Below are positions 24,130-36,500 of a stretch of DNA of 64,000 nucleotides, in pieces. The first letter of the stretch is position 1. Each line of letters starts with the position of its first letter. The translations under genes and the position numbers were made by a program. The notes under the pieces are model-generated. The model made no database searches, was not told where the DNA came from, and was given only the letters and a program-made list of their open reading frames with translations. The stretch comes from Sialis fuliginosa (lineage: Eukaryota > Arthropoda > Insecta > Megaloptera > Sialidae): NCBI GenBank assembly GCA_961205875.1, contig OY540813.1, positions 13,487,001 to 13,551,000 on the forward strand, written 5' to 3'.

Positions 24130-25101
24130 AATATTATATTTATATTTTTTTAATGTGTTCCTTATATTAATTTTTATTGATTTTAATAATGTTTCATTAC
24201 TTTGTTTTTTATCTTGAATGCAGTTGTTTATTGTTGTAAATGAAATATTTACAAAATGTGATTAGATTTAGAATAATATTATTTTTGTTTAAAGATGCAT
24301 TCAAACCAAAGTGATATAGTATAGACTAGTACAATTACGAAAATCACTGACATTAATTCTAAAAGTAAAATTTAAAAAATTAATTTAATGTAGCAGTCTT
24401 CATAACGTTACTGGCCTAATAGTAGAGATACTTTTTCTGCATTTCTATCATTGATAAAAGCATTCAATAAATCAGTAAAAATTAAATTTCATTTTTTATA
24501 TTTGAATATGTATTTTACAACCATTTTTTATTCATTTTACTACTAATGGTGCGTGATAAATTTTTTTGTATTATACCACGTTGGTTTATATTTAAAACAA
24601 CATAATGTATAACTACCATGTATTACATTTGTTTGAGAGCACCTTATTATTGATTTTATAATAAATTAATATGAAATTAGTTATATATATTTTTTATTTA
24701 AATAAAATAGTATGAAATTAGTTATATATATTTTTTATTTAAATAAAATAGTATGAAATCAGTTATATATATTTTTTATTTAAATAAAATAATATGAAAT
24801 GAGTTATATATATTTTTTATTTAAATAAAATAAATAAATTTTAATTACAATATATGAATATTAATTTTGTAATTAAATCATATAGCAAACGTCCAGTGCC
24901 AATTAGTATTAAAAATTTATGATTTTTTTTAATAAATATATAAGAAAACATGTTTGTTAGTTTTGCAAATAATATTTTTATAATGAAAAATTTAAAGTAT
25001 AAAATATGTTAAAATGGGTTAAAATAAAATTGCAGTTGTTAAATATAATTATCTTATATTATTTATGAGATTTTATTATTATACATGACAAAAACATTGA
25101 T
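24130..25101. other. intergenic gap between convergent mael and GILT genes
   Basis: It contains the maelstrom 3' untranslated region (AATAAA at 24,466-24,471), the 41-bp minisatellite, and, on the minus strand, an AATAAA at 25,072-25,077 just after the GILT stop. Nothing else was recognised. Confidence 0.6.
24669..24832. repeat. minisatellite, four copies of 41 bp
   Basis: The unit begins ATGAAATTAGTTATATATAT and recurs at 24,671, 24,712, 24,753 and 24,794, so the period is exactly 41. Copies differ by only one to three bases, so the array is young. Confidence 0.9.
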
Positions 25102-28100
25102 TTAAGTACAATTTGCATAAATGTGATTTTCTGATAAGAATGCACAAACAACTGATCGGAAATTTTTCAAAGAATCTTGTTGAACTTTTCTATTGAACTC
25201 CTAAAAATGAATATATTTTATTATTTTTATGTCAGTTAATACTTACAATACTTTCACAAAAATTATTTTTGTTTCACATTAACTATAATGACTTCACAAT
25301 CAACTTAGCTATCATAAATAGGTATTCATTTGTTCTGTTAAATATTAAGTGGAAAATGTATTGGTTATGTAATTCATTTATTTGATAAAAAAAAGAATTA
25401 AATGTATCAGTAACAAAAATTTGTATTTAAATTATTAAAACTAATTATCTTAATATTATGAGACTAGAAAGATAAACATGATTTCAATTTACTGGTGAAA
25501 TATAATACAAATAAAAAGTGCTATTCAACTTATTTTAGTAGCAGGACAATTTTTGAGAGTGGGAGGAAATATTACTCTGTTTAATTTGTGGAAAGTTATT
25601 TTTCTTTGTGGATCACTAGTAGTACAGCGCTGCTAAAGTTTTTAATAGTATAATAATTGTCAACTCTACTTTAAATTATTTAATTAATAAAATGAACAAA
25701 GGGTAATACTATATTTATTAACTATAACTATAATGAGTTTAATATTTAAAATAATAGTTAATTTAATTATATTACTAATTTTTCATCATTAAAATAAAAT
25801 ATTTAATCGAAATGTTATAAATTATAAATTAATTTTTCATCAAAAATTAATTAAACCAATTTTGTATTGTTTTATTTTCATTTATAATATTTTTTATTAT
25901 ACAAGAAGATTAAATATTTATTTGATTTTAACCTCTCATCAAGTGTTGCACCCACAAAGCGTTTTAAAAGTGCCCACTAGTTAATTGTTTTTTTAATGAG
26001 GATAATTTATACTGATTGCAATAAATACCTACGAGGTACCACACATGGGTGGCTATAGCATAGCTCAACGCAATAATCGTTCATCATTGCCATTTAAATA
26101 ATATTTTTCAAAGAAATGAATATTTTTATATACATACATTTATACTTTTTGAATTAAATATATATTTTTCTGCATGTTTTAATTTGAAAAACTATAAAAT
26201 ATAAGTTTTTAAATAATAGCATGGGGATACTTACTTCACCAAAAATAATTGTTGGTATAAAGTTTGGTTGATAAGTTTTTGTAAGACTCTCTGCCTCTAG
26301 TTGTAAAATTGTTCCAGTATTTGTTTGAAAACATTGTTCTACATTCTTCCAATCCAGGTTAACCATATATGCACACTAAAAAGAATAGGAATTTTACAAC
26401 AGCGCGTAAAAAAATCACAGCAATAGAAATTGTGTTTTTTAAATCTTTTCACCCTTTTTTTAAACTTATTCAACCGCGTAAAAGTTAATCCGTGTAAATG
26501 GAGGGATTACTGTATATGATTAAAATAAACAGCAAAGCTGTGCTCAATTATATATTATTGTTAACTTGAAATACTTAAAAAAAAACAAGTACTATACAAA
26601 AAGAATTGCTTCAAAACTACAGTTATTTTATAGTAGTATTTGTTACTTTTATTTACTAGACCAGGCACTGGAGGTCATTTCGTTTGCAAAATTTGAAAGG
26701 TCAGCCATTAAAATTGCTGAAAATTATATCCTCCAACATACAAATCTGGCTGTATCTCTTAAGCCGGGTCTAATAAAAATATTGTAGGAGGTATTTTGAA
26801 CTGCCAATTAATAACGTAAACAATGTACAAAATATAAAGAAAATATAAAATAACTGTATGTATGTCTTCACTTAAAGAAATCAACTGTTACTACTTACTT
26901 CTTGTGGGCTATGTTGCAGACTCATAAAACACTTGACAAAATGAACTTGACTATTGCTTGGAAGGAACTGTAGAGCACATGATTGTACTTTATTTCCAAC
27001 ACATTCGTTTGGTCCATGTTGACAAGCAAAAGATTTTCCTAGCTTGGAGTTGAAACTCTATTCAATAAAAAAAATATATCAATAATAGTTATAGTTGATA
27101 TGTCAGATGATTCATTGATCTTTTCTTATACATATACTGTGCCTACAGTGAACATGTATCTACTTATATAAAATAAATCTGATTAAAAAAAAATAATTTT
27201 TATAAAGATATAAAAAACGAATGGAACATAAATTATAGAAAATAACATTAGAGAATGTTTTTTATATTTATATTTTTGAAATAAGTTGTAGAGATAGAGA
27301 TAACTTGTTTCAAAAATTGACAAAAGACATTCGTTTCCATTAGTAAGAATAAAAATATAGCATGCACCGTATGAAAAAAATTGTGTTAATAAGCACCCTT
27401 TATAAATTGATAATGGATCGATGAATCAACCGGTATAAGATATTTGATTGTGAAATATTTTAAGATTTTTTACTTCCATGTTCTGAAAGAAATGGAAGTA
27501 TTATTATGATATCCTTATTTATAAAAAAAATAACATGATTTTATTATATTAATATAACAGTTTGTTTTGTTTTAAATATTTTCCAGTAATAAAAATCTGT
27601 TATTAAAATTTTACAATATGTTATTATAAAATTTTATTAATTTATTACCATAAAATGAAATAAAAAAATTGCAATTTGAACATAAAACATTTTTTTAATA
27701 GTGGCTCTTTCAACCTTTCCATTTTATTGCATTTATAGAATTTAAAAAAATATATATTATATTTTATTTTTGTATTATGAATTACCTATAATTAACTTAA
27801 TAAATAAGTAAATTAACTTACCGAAGATTTTCCAAATGGAACAAAATTAATATCCAAATATTGACCAAGTTCCTTCCAAGTTGGATACAACTGGTCTTGA
27901 ATAAAAGATATACTATCTGGACATAATGATTCATAAAGTATAGTTATCGGAAGCTGAAATTAATATTTTTTTTAGTTAAATTTAAATTAATTTGTGCTAA
28001 TTTGTTATTTATCTAATTGAACCAACAAATATAGTACCGGTAAATTTCTTACTTTTTTTAAATTTTGTTGACATCGTACATTATAAATTAAAAAAATCAA

Positions 28101-28130
28101 TAGAAATAGATTTTTATTAAGTGAAAGCAT
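25102..28130 (-). CDS. GILT-family lysosomal thiol reductase
   Basis: Gamma-interferon-inducible lysosomal thiol reductase relatives reduce disulfides in endosomes and lysosomes. The coding exons are 28130-28053, 27953-27822, 27057-26899, 26375-26235 and 25200-25102, giving 202 residues, all GT-AG and in frame. Residues 1-20 are a signal peptide (MLSLNKNLFLLIFLIYNVRC). The thioredoxin-like active site is C37-P-D-S40, so the second cysteine of the classical CXXC is serine. The family signature CQHGPNECVGNKVQSC (82-97) is exact. Later cysteines (C112, C124, C138) fit the fold, and PNFIPTIIFG precedes the last exon. The insect family is multi-copy and I cannot choose a paralogue, so no symbol is given. 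The upstream Met is the first in frame and begins the signal peptide. Confidence 0.92.
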
Positions 28131-30580
28131 TTTTTAAATTAAAATCAGTTTTTTGTAAACAGGACAAACTGTTAAAGACAATTTTAACTGTTGTACTAAC
28201 CAGTTCAATATGTAAATATATATAGTTTCGAAAGTTTAATTTTATCCACCTACTTGTTAAAGTGAGAAGTTTTATGTGAAAGTAACTCTCCTTTTTTATC
28301 ACTTATTCTTGTGAAACCGGTATTATGTACTTGAAATAAAAAATGTATCATTAACATTAAAAAAAAAATTACATGAAACTTTATTATTGACTTTAATTGG
28401 TACCTATATGCATATAATATGTATAATGTTTTTCAAAAAAAGTTGCAATTAATTAAACATTTCTCACAGTTTTTTAATTATGATTTTTATTGATCATAAT
28501 TTATTAAACACTTATTTTTTTAATATTCAGAATCAATGGCGTAACTAGGGGTTGGCAAACCCGGCCTTTGGTAGAGTTGTTAGGCCTAGGGGGGTGGCAA
28601 AATGGGTGAGAATAGCATTAACAGGATTAAAAATGACATGAGGAGTAAAAAAAGGCCTTCATTCACAACAGGGAGATGCTATTTTTAGTGTTCGTGAGGT
28701 AGACGCTGACCCCATGCTACGCTACTGTTCAGAACTGTAGCAACTATTTATATCTTACAAAAGCAAAATTTGTTTACAGCACCCTAATGTTCTCTTGTGC
28801 TTTTATTTTCATTTATATAAAATGTTAAAAATACTTTGTATATATAAGTATTTGTATCGAAAAAAAATTTAAGATCAAATCTAAAAAAAACATTTTTAAA
28901 CTGAAACTCTGCTTTCAAATGAGATGAATTTTGTTTAAAAAAATGTTTAACCACTTATGCACCTTTAGGAATTAAAGTTTAAAAAAAATTCCCTGCAACA
29001 ATTATGTATTAATAATAATAATAATTATGCATTAGCAGCATGAGTATTGAAATGATAAAGTGCCTAATTGAATAATTAGATCATAATTTAAATAATAGAT
29101 CAGCTAGTTAGCAGAACAGTGTATATAAATATACTACATTATATCTGCTGTTTTACTACCACGAGGATCATTTACGACTTCATACAAGACTCCTATCAAA
29201 TGTAATGTTCATTTAAAATATATCTAATTTTAGTATGGCTATAGATGATGATTTATTTAATAATTCTAATCTACTATAAAATAAACTTAATCAGGATTTA
29301 ACAGAAGATCTTCATCAATAAGCAGTTTTCATTCAACATTTTTAGATAAAATGTTTTAATTTCATGTGTGTTTCTTATATGTGTACTGCAACTAAAATTT
29401 ATTTCTTCGTGGCATCAACATTGGGATTGTTTACTAAAATAAGAAATATAAATTATAGGATATAGTTAGGAATTAAAATAATCATCTCGTTAATTGCGTG
29501 TGATTAATTTTGAATAGCTTATATAACTAACTTATTTGATGCAGCTAATTGTAAGAGTAATGATAAGCACAGGTAAAAGGTAAGTTAAATAGTAATTTTT
29601 ATAATTGAACAGGTAGTTTATTTGCATGCTTTTTTTTAACCAGCTTATATTATGTATACCTAAGTGTGATGAAGGGGGTAGTGCAGTACTAGTATTTACT
29701 TATCTATGGGGTAGTGTATTAACCCGTGTTCCTCTATGTGTGTTCAATTAATTTTTTGTATGTATTCATATTAATAAATTTGCAAAATTCCCTTCCTTGA
29801 TCCTTGGATTACTTTCTGGCTACACCCATGATTAACTATTCATTAGATTTATTACTATTTTATTCACATAATTATATACTTCTCAAAATAAGAGACTTGG
29901 GGGGCTTGGGGGTATTTCTTGTGTTATGTACATCTGTGATGTACATAAACATATTTTCATTTTCGAGGGTAACGGGCTATAAAATGTTAAGAACTGTTGT
30001 TATAATATTTTCTATGATCTATGGTAACAATTGTGTGCATGTTTTTTTAAAAACGTAAAAAATTCAACAATTAAACGTGACAAAGAACATGATTATATTA
30101 AGAAGTTAAAATTTTAATGATTTTTAAAATTAATACATAAATGTAGTACCTACATATTATTTTAATTTTGTATAACCGGCAAATTACATAATTAGGATTA
30201 TAAGTAATAAATTTTAAAACGTGTGTAACAAATAATAGGAGTTTAAACTTGTTGAAATATTAAGAATCTGCATACATAGAACGTGATTTTGATTTAATTC
30301 ACATTTAATTTGGGAAACTTCAACTTATTTGAACTATATTGTACTGCTTTCACATAAATTAAAATGTAAGTACTTACCTAGATCTTTTTAGATGATTATT
30401 AAGTTTTAATTTGTTAAATTACTTAAATTTAAAGCAAACTAAGTTGATTAATTTGTTAAGTTTTTTATTTCTTAAATATTACTTTAATTAATAGTTAAAA
30501 TAATATGTACATGAAACGTGAATGATCATAACCTATAATTTATATTTTAGAGAGGTTATAACATTATTACGAATATTACA
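28131..30580. other. divergent intergenic region, GILT to Gemin5
   Basis: It holds the 194-bp hAT-like MITE at 28,534-28,727 and presumably both promoters. A possible 3' splice site (ATATTTTAG at 30,542-30,550) upstream of the Gemin5 start hints at a 5' untranslated intron. A lone hAT-like end (CTGGCTACACCCATG) lies near 29,816. No gene was seen. An 84-codon frame at 29,804-30,058 overlaps that repeat and lacks any domain. Confidence 0.45.
28534..28727. mobile_element. hAT-like MITE, 194 bp
   Basis: The left end CAATGGCGTAACTAGGGG faces right-end CCCCATGCTACGCTACTG, an imperfect inverted repeat of about 18 bp. Flanks TTCAGAAT (28,526-28,533) and TTCAGAAC (28,728-28,735) match in 7 of 8 bases. 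No coding sequence. It is a relative by sequence style of the two nested elements near 11 kb. Confidence 0.75.
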
Positions 30581-33500
30581 ATGGAAGAGTTAATTATTCC
30601 ACCTTCACCTAAATGGTTTCAAAGTTCTATAATTACATGTGCACCAGACAATACTGTTATTTATGGAGCTAATTCTGCTTTAGTTATAATACAGCCACCT
30701 AATAAAAACCGAACAACTTCTGATATTAAGTTTATCAATCCAGCACATAATGAGAAGTATGTACATTTTTTTTTAAATTTAATACTTATACTTGATCTCA
30801 ACAATTTTCTTATTTATTTTTAAGAGTATGCGCTGTTACATTAGATCCTTTGTTATGGAACAAACCAGATAAATTAGTAGGAACAATTGGAGAAGATAAA
30901 ATGGTCCGATTATGGGATTTAAATGCATTGAATTTAAAGTTAGCTCATAATGCTCATGTTGTAAGTTATTAAGTTAATATTTAAGTTTTATAATCTGTCA
31001 TATAAATCAGTACCAGATTTAAAAAAAAAAAACATTTGAAAGCAGTCAATAAATAATTGCAACACAGAATTGTGATGTGCTTATCGTAGTTCTCGTGCAA
31101 ACATCATTTCAATAGAATTTTTTTTTAAATTCAGGGGTTAAAAAAAGAATGATATTTATCCGAACGTAAAATTTTAGAGACCGACGGTTTTAAACTCGAG
31201 GTGAAAAACCAGAACCCCCGGTTTACCTTTTTTTTTGGTCACCACTTATCCATCTAGTTGCAAAACTTTTTTTTGTCACTATCTAACCTCCATAGGAAGC
31301 CCCACTTTACAAATTTGTCAGGAGTCATTTTGTAATTACGTCACAGGAATAAAATAGATAATATTGGTGAATTAGAGCCCCTTTCTGCTGTTCATGACAC
31401 CCCATATTTTAAATTTGGCACTGCACATCACTTTTAGATTTGAAATACAAATCTACAACTATATTATTTTTATCAACAGAATAGTGGCGCCGTACCTATT
31501 GGTATTTCTATGGTTGGTAACAATATAACAAGTATGATGAATGATGGAAGTATAGCTGTTTGGGACATTGCAAGTAACGTAGCTAGGGTTTTGTATTTTA
31601 AAGTACCATCACATTGGAGAGTTACGTGTATGTCAGCAAATCCTGCTGATTCATCATGTATTGCATTTGGTAGCAATAAAGGACTTGTATTTATTTATTC
31701 CACTAAAGGTAAAACTATATGATGTTTAGAGATAAGAGAGTCAAAATTAGTAATGAGCAGAAATATGAATATAATATAATGTAATATTACAAGTATTAAA
31801 TAATATTAAATTCAGATGAACATTAACATTTTCCCGATCAACATGGTTACACTTTTCAAAAAGAGATTTTCTTTTTTAAGACCAGTTTTTTGGGGGAATT
31901 TTTAATTTGTTTTAATTAAGAGTTATCATCATCAGTCACTAACTGGGACAAAATGACACTTCGAGACTTACCTACAAATAAATTATTTTTGGCTTGACTC
32001 AGGGGACGTAAATATAAACAAATAGTATAAATAAATTAAATTAATACAATATATATTTATAGGGTCAGGACAGATTTTAAACAAATTATATGGCCATGAA
32101 TCAGAAATAGTAAACTTATGTTGGCGTCCAAGGTATGACAATGATGGCATTGTAGAAAATATTACGCTTGAGAAATCTGATGAAGAATTGAATTCAAGTA
32201 GCGATAAAGATTCATATAGAGAATGTAGTACTGATGATGCAACTTTAAAGGATTCTCCTGAGAGAAAAACAGACCAGGTAACTGAAAACAACCCAGATAC
32301 AGAAACAATTGTTGATACAATTGAAAAAAAACCAGATGCTGAAATGATTATTGTTGATATAACTGAAAAAAAGCCGGATGCTGAAATAATTATTGTTGAT
32401 ACAGCTGAAAAGAAACAAGATGCTGAAATGATTATTGTTGATACAACTGAAAAGAAACCAGATTCTGAAACAATTATTGTTGATACAACTGAAAAAAAAC
32501 CAGTTGCTGAAACAATTGTTATTGATACAACTGAAAAGAAACCAAATTCTAAAAAAATGATTGTTGATACAACTGAAAAAAAACCGGTTGCTGAAACAAT
32601 TGTTATTGATACAACTGAAAAGAAACCAGATTCTGAAACAATTATTGTTGATACAACTGAAAATAAACCAGATGCTGAAACAATTATTGTTGATAAAATT
32701 GAAAAAAAACCAGTTGCTGAAACAATTGTTATTGATACAATTGAAAAGAAATCCGAGGTTAATACAGTTGTTGATGTAACTGAAAAAAGATCGGATGCAG
32801 ATACAACTGAAAAGATAGTAGATGATGATACAAATACTGTTGATACAACTAAAAAGAAACCTGTTAAAAAGAATCCTTGGGTTGATTTGAAGTTTCCAGA
32901 TGATGATGATTTCAAAAACAATGAAAATATAACTGAAAGAAGTGATGAACCTATTACAAATTATCTTGAAGAATGCAGAATTTTGCGAAAAGAAATTGAT
33001 AGTGCAGAATCTTCTACTTATTCGCCGGAATCATATTCAACTAGTGAAAATGAACCAACAGTATCAACACTACGAAAAGTTGATAAAAATAAGGAGATTA
33101 AAAACATAACTAAAGACATGAAAAAATTAGAATTAGAAAAGGAAGATTGTAATTTAAATAGAGTTAGAAATTCATTGTTACTTTCTTGTGCTAAAAAAGG
33201 GTATTTATATTAAGAATAGTAAAATAGAATTATATTTGATAATATATATATTTTTTAAACAGGCAATTATCTATATGGAATCGCCATGGTCGCCTTCTTT
33301 ATCAGTTAACAATAGGAGCATTCCGCCGAAATAGTAAATTATTTCGAAATAGAGATAATATGATGTCGAATTGGTCAGTTGCTGCTTGGCCTGAACCAGG
33401 ACTAGTAATTACTACATCTCCATCGGGGGAACTTTTAGCTTGGAATCTTCTTGGTAGTCAAAAAGGGTAATAATATTACATTTTTTTTTTTTTTAATATG

Positions 33501-36500
33501 ATCATTTGAATATAAGGAGTCATTCTGGTAAAGCAGTTGAAAAGTAAAATGATTTTCATAAATTTTTTCAATGAAAACTGGTTTTTTGTATTATGTATAT
33601 TATTGAACATAACAATAATTGAAAATAATGATAAAAAAATTCTTCAAACAAAATGGTTGCTTCTAAAACTTGCATGTGATCTACACAAGTGTTTTATTCA
33701 CTTTGGCATATTTAAACGATATCTTCATGTTATAAGAGGGTTAAAATGTATTGAAAGTACCTCCTATAGAAATTAGAGACTTCACACTTTGAATAATAGA
33801 GGTTTTGGGGCCTGAAGGGAACAGAACAGACATTTTGTTTAACTATATCATAAAAGACAATATTTGGAATTTTCCATCCTAATTTTTACTGTTTATTCTA
33901 ATTTATACAAACAATCAAAATTTGCAAAAATAACGATTTGACTGGAATGACTTCTTAACTCCATACAAAAACTTAAAAATATTTTTTAGAATTGGCTTCT
34001 AAACTACCCTATCTTAGTTCCAAATAAAAATATTGGTGAAACTTAAGTATAATACGTACATTCAGGTTTTTTTCTTTTGTATGTTGGTAAACACTTACAT
34101 GAGTTACGCAAAAGGAAATCAATTTAGTATAAAAACAGGGATTAAATCTCCGCTGCAACAAATAAGGAATTTTTATTTATAAACAGTTCATTACGGAGAT
34201 TGAATCCCCCTAACCAAAACTAACCAACCTGATTTTACCCTAATAGATTGTCCTAACCAAAGACAGTTAACGTGTATATTATTAGAGAATCAACTCTGTT
34301 CCATTCAATCACTGAAGTAAATCATATGCGCGCGCAACACCCAAGTAACATAGTACCAACAAATGAAAATATGAAATCTATGTGTACATGCTAAACTAAA
34401 GTTTTGTCAAAATATTTTATATAACATTATTAATTATTAGTTAAATTATAGTTACTCTAAAAATGTGTTTAAAAAATAGTTCTTTTTAGTTTGATATGAT
34501 AAATTACTACACTTAGAATTAATAATAATAATAAGTTCAGTATAATAGTAATTATATCTCTTCAAACCCATTAATTATATGACACATTTAGAAATAAATA
34601 AAAACTATATGAGTTTTACATTAAAAAATTTATAAAAAAATTATTATCTTATTGTTTTAGCAAACCATATCGAGTAGTACATTCAGATCATAGTAAATCT
34701 ATCAATGCACTTACTGTTATGTCAAAAGCAATTGCTTCTAATGAAAACTATAATAGCAATAGTCTAGCATGGAGCTTGGGTACAGATAACCAGTTATTCT
34801 GTGTGAGTTTGGGTTTTGATCGATCTGCGCTGGTTAATCTACCTCTATTTAATGGTTTTGTATACTCGATTGTAGCTTCTCCTCTAGATCCAACTAGGTA
34901 AGCTATGTAATAATTTGTAACTGATAAAACTAAATACTCTCACCCAATTGTAAATGAAAAACAGAAAAGTAATACAAATAATTCAGTGCAATCTTTTATT
35001 TTAAAATTAATAGAATATTATGTTATTGTAGAATTGCAATTGGTGTAGGAGATAGCACAATACGTTTATTCAACATTAGTCGTCCATACTCTACAAAGGT
35101 AACAATGGCTACTGTTAGTTCTCGTATTAAAGGAAAAGTGATGTCAATAGCCTGGCATCCGGTGCGTGAAACATGCTTAGCTTTTGGTACATATTTTGGA
35201 CAAGTCGGTCTAATGGATGCTGGAAATCCATCAAAAGTTCCTATTATTTTTAAACAGTATTTTTCAAAACCTATTTATTCACTATCATGGGGACCACTGA
35301 ATGACAATACGGAAGAATTTGGCTTGTATGTTGTTTCAGACGGTGTATGTGGTATTTATAATTCAAATAATGACAGTGGTAAGTAATATTACAGGTCATT
35401 TCACACCAAATAATCTGGTGATTACACCTCATTATTTCTGTGTTTGGCATGGAATTACTCATACATATAATTTTAACTTGATTTTTTAATTGTTTAGATC
35501 CTGTTAAATTAAAACTAAAAACTAGTGAACCCTGCTTATCTTTGAATGACATTAAAGTCACTGAAGTAAGTTGGCAATTGAAAAAAAATCTATTAGCAGT
35601 AGGTTGCCGAGATGGACGTATATTTATCGTATCTTCTAATCATGAAGTATTACTGACATTATATGGTCATAAAAGAAGTATCCAGTCGTTAGTGTGGCAT
35701 CCACAAACAATGACTTCTGATGAAGATAACACAAAAGTTGTTGAAAGGTCTAATTGGTTAGCGTCAGGCTCTTTGAACAGTGATATTATTGTATTTGATT
35801 GTGGAAATATTTCCAATGATAAAAGTAAAGAAATAGATGAACAGAATCAGATGAGAGTTGATGAAGTAAAGGAGTTAAAGGAGTCTGATAATGAACAGAT
35901 TGTAAGTGAAATGATGGTTGATTCTGTTAAAGAGGATCCAGAAAAAAGTGAAGAGAAAGAGAAGGAAGAAATCGATGAAGATTTTGATAAAACTAAAATA
36001 AATAGAGTTATTGCAATGTTAAAAGGACATTCAAATTCAGTTAATTGTATTGCTTGGAGTTCGCATCAATCAGGAGTGATGGTTTCTGTTTCTAATGATG
36101 GGACAGCTTTAGTAAGTAACATTTTTTAAGTTATACTTCTTTAGGCACATTCAGAGTGAAATTTTAGTGATTTTGTGTTTTTTATTTAATCAAATTTTTT
36201 TGGGGATACAATATGTCCTTCCTGAGAATGCAAGCTATCTCTTTGTCAAATTTCATCAAGATCTGTTCAGCGGTTTATCCGTGTAAAGATTACAAAGAGA
36301 CAGAGTTACTTTTGCATTTATAATATTACTATGGATTATATTTTTCCTTAAATTCAAAATGACCCGATTATTTTTAAATAATGTAGCAATTGATGTATTA
36401 AAGTAAATAAGATGATAATGCATATTGATGGTTTGATTGTTGTTTTATTTTGATAACTACAAACATTAATCTGTAGTAAATCGATAGTACTTATCTCAAA

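Noticed and set aside
29804-30058. 84-codon plus-strand frame before Gemin5
   Set aside because: Starts within a transposon-like end (CTGGCTACACCCATG), is hydrophobic and biased, and has no domain.
31983-32921. 312-codon minus-strand frame rich in FFSVVSTIIVSASG units
   Set aside because: It is the antisense of the Gemin5 14-residue repeat array. It has no domain, and the sense strand explains it fully.
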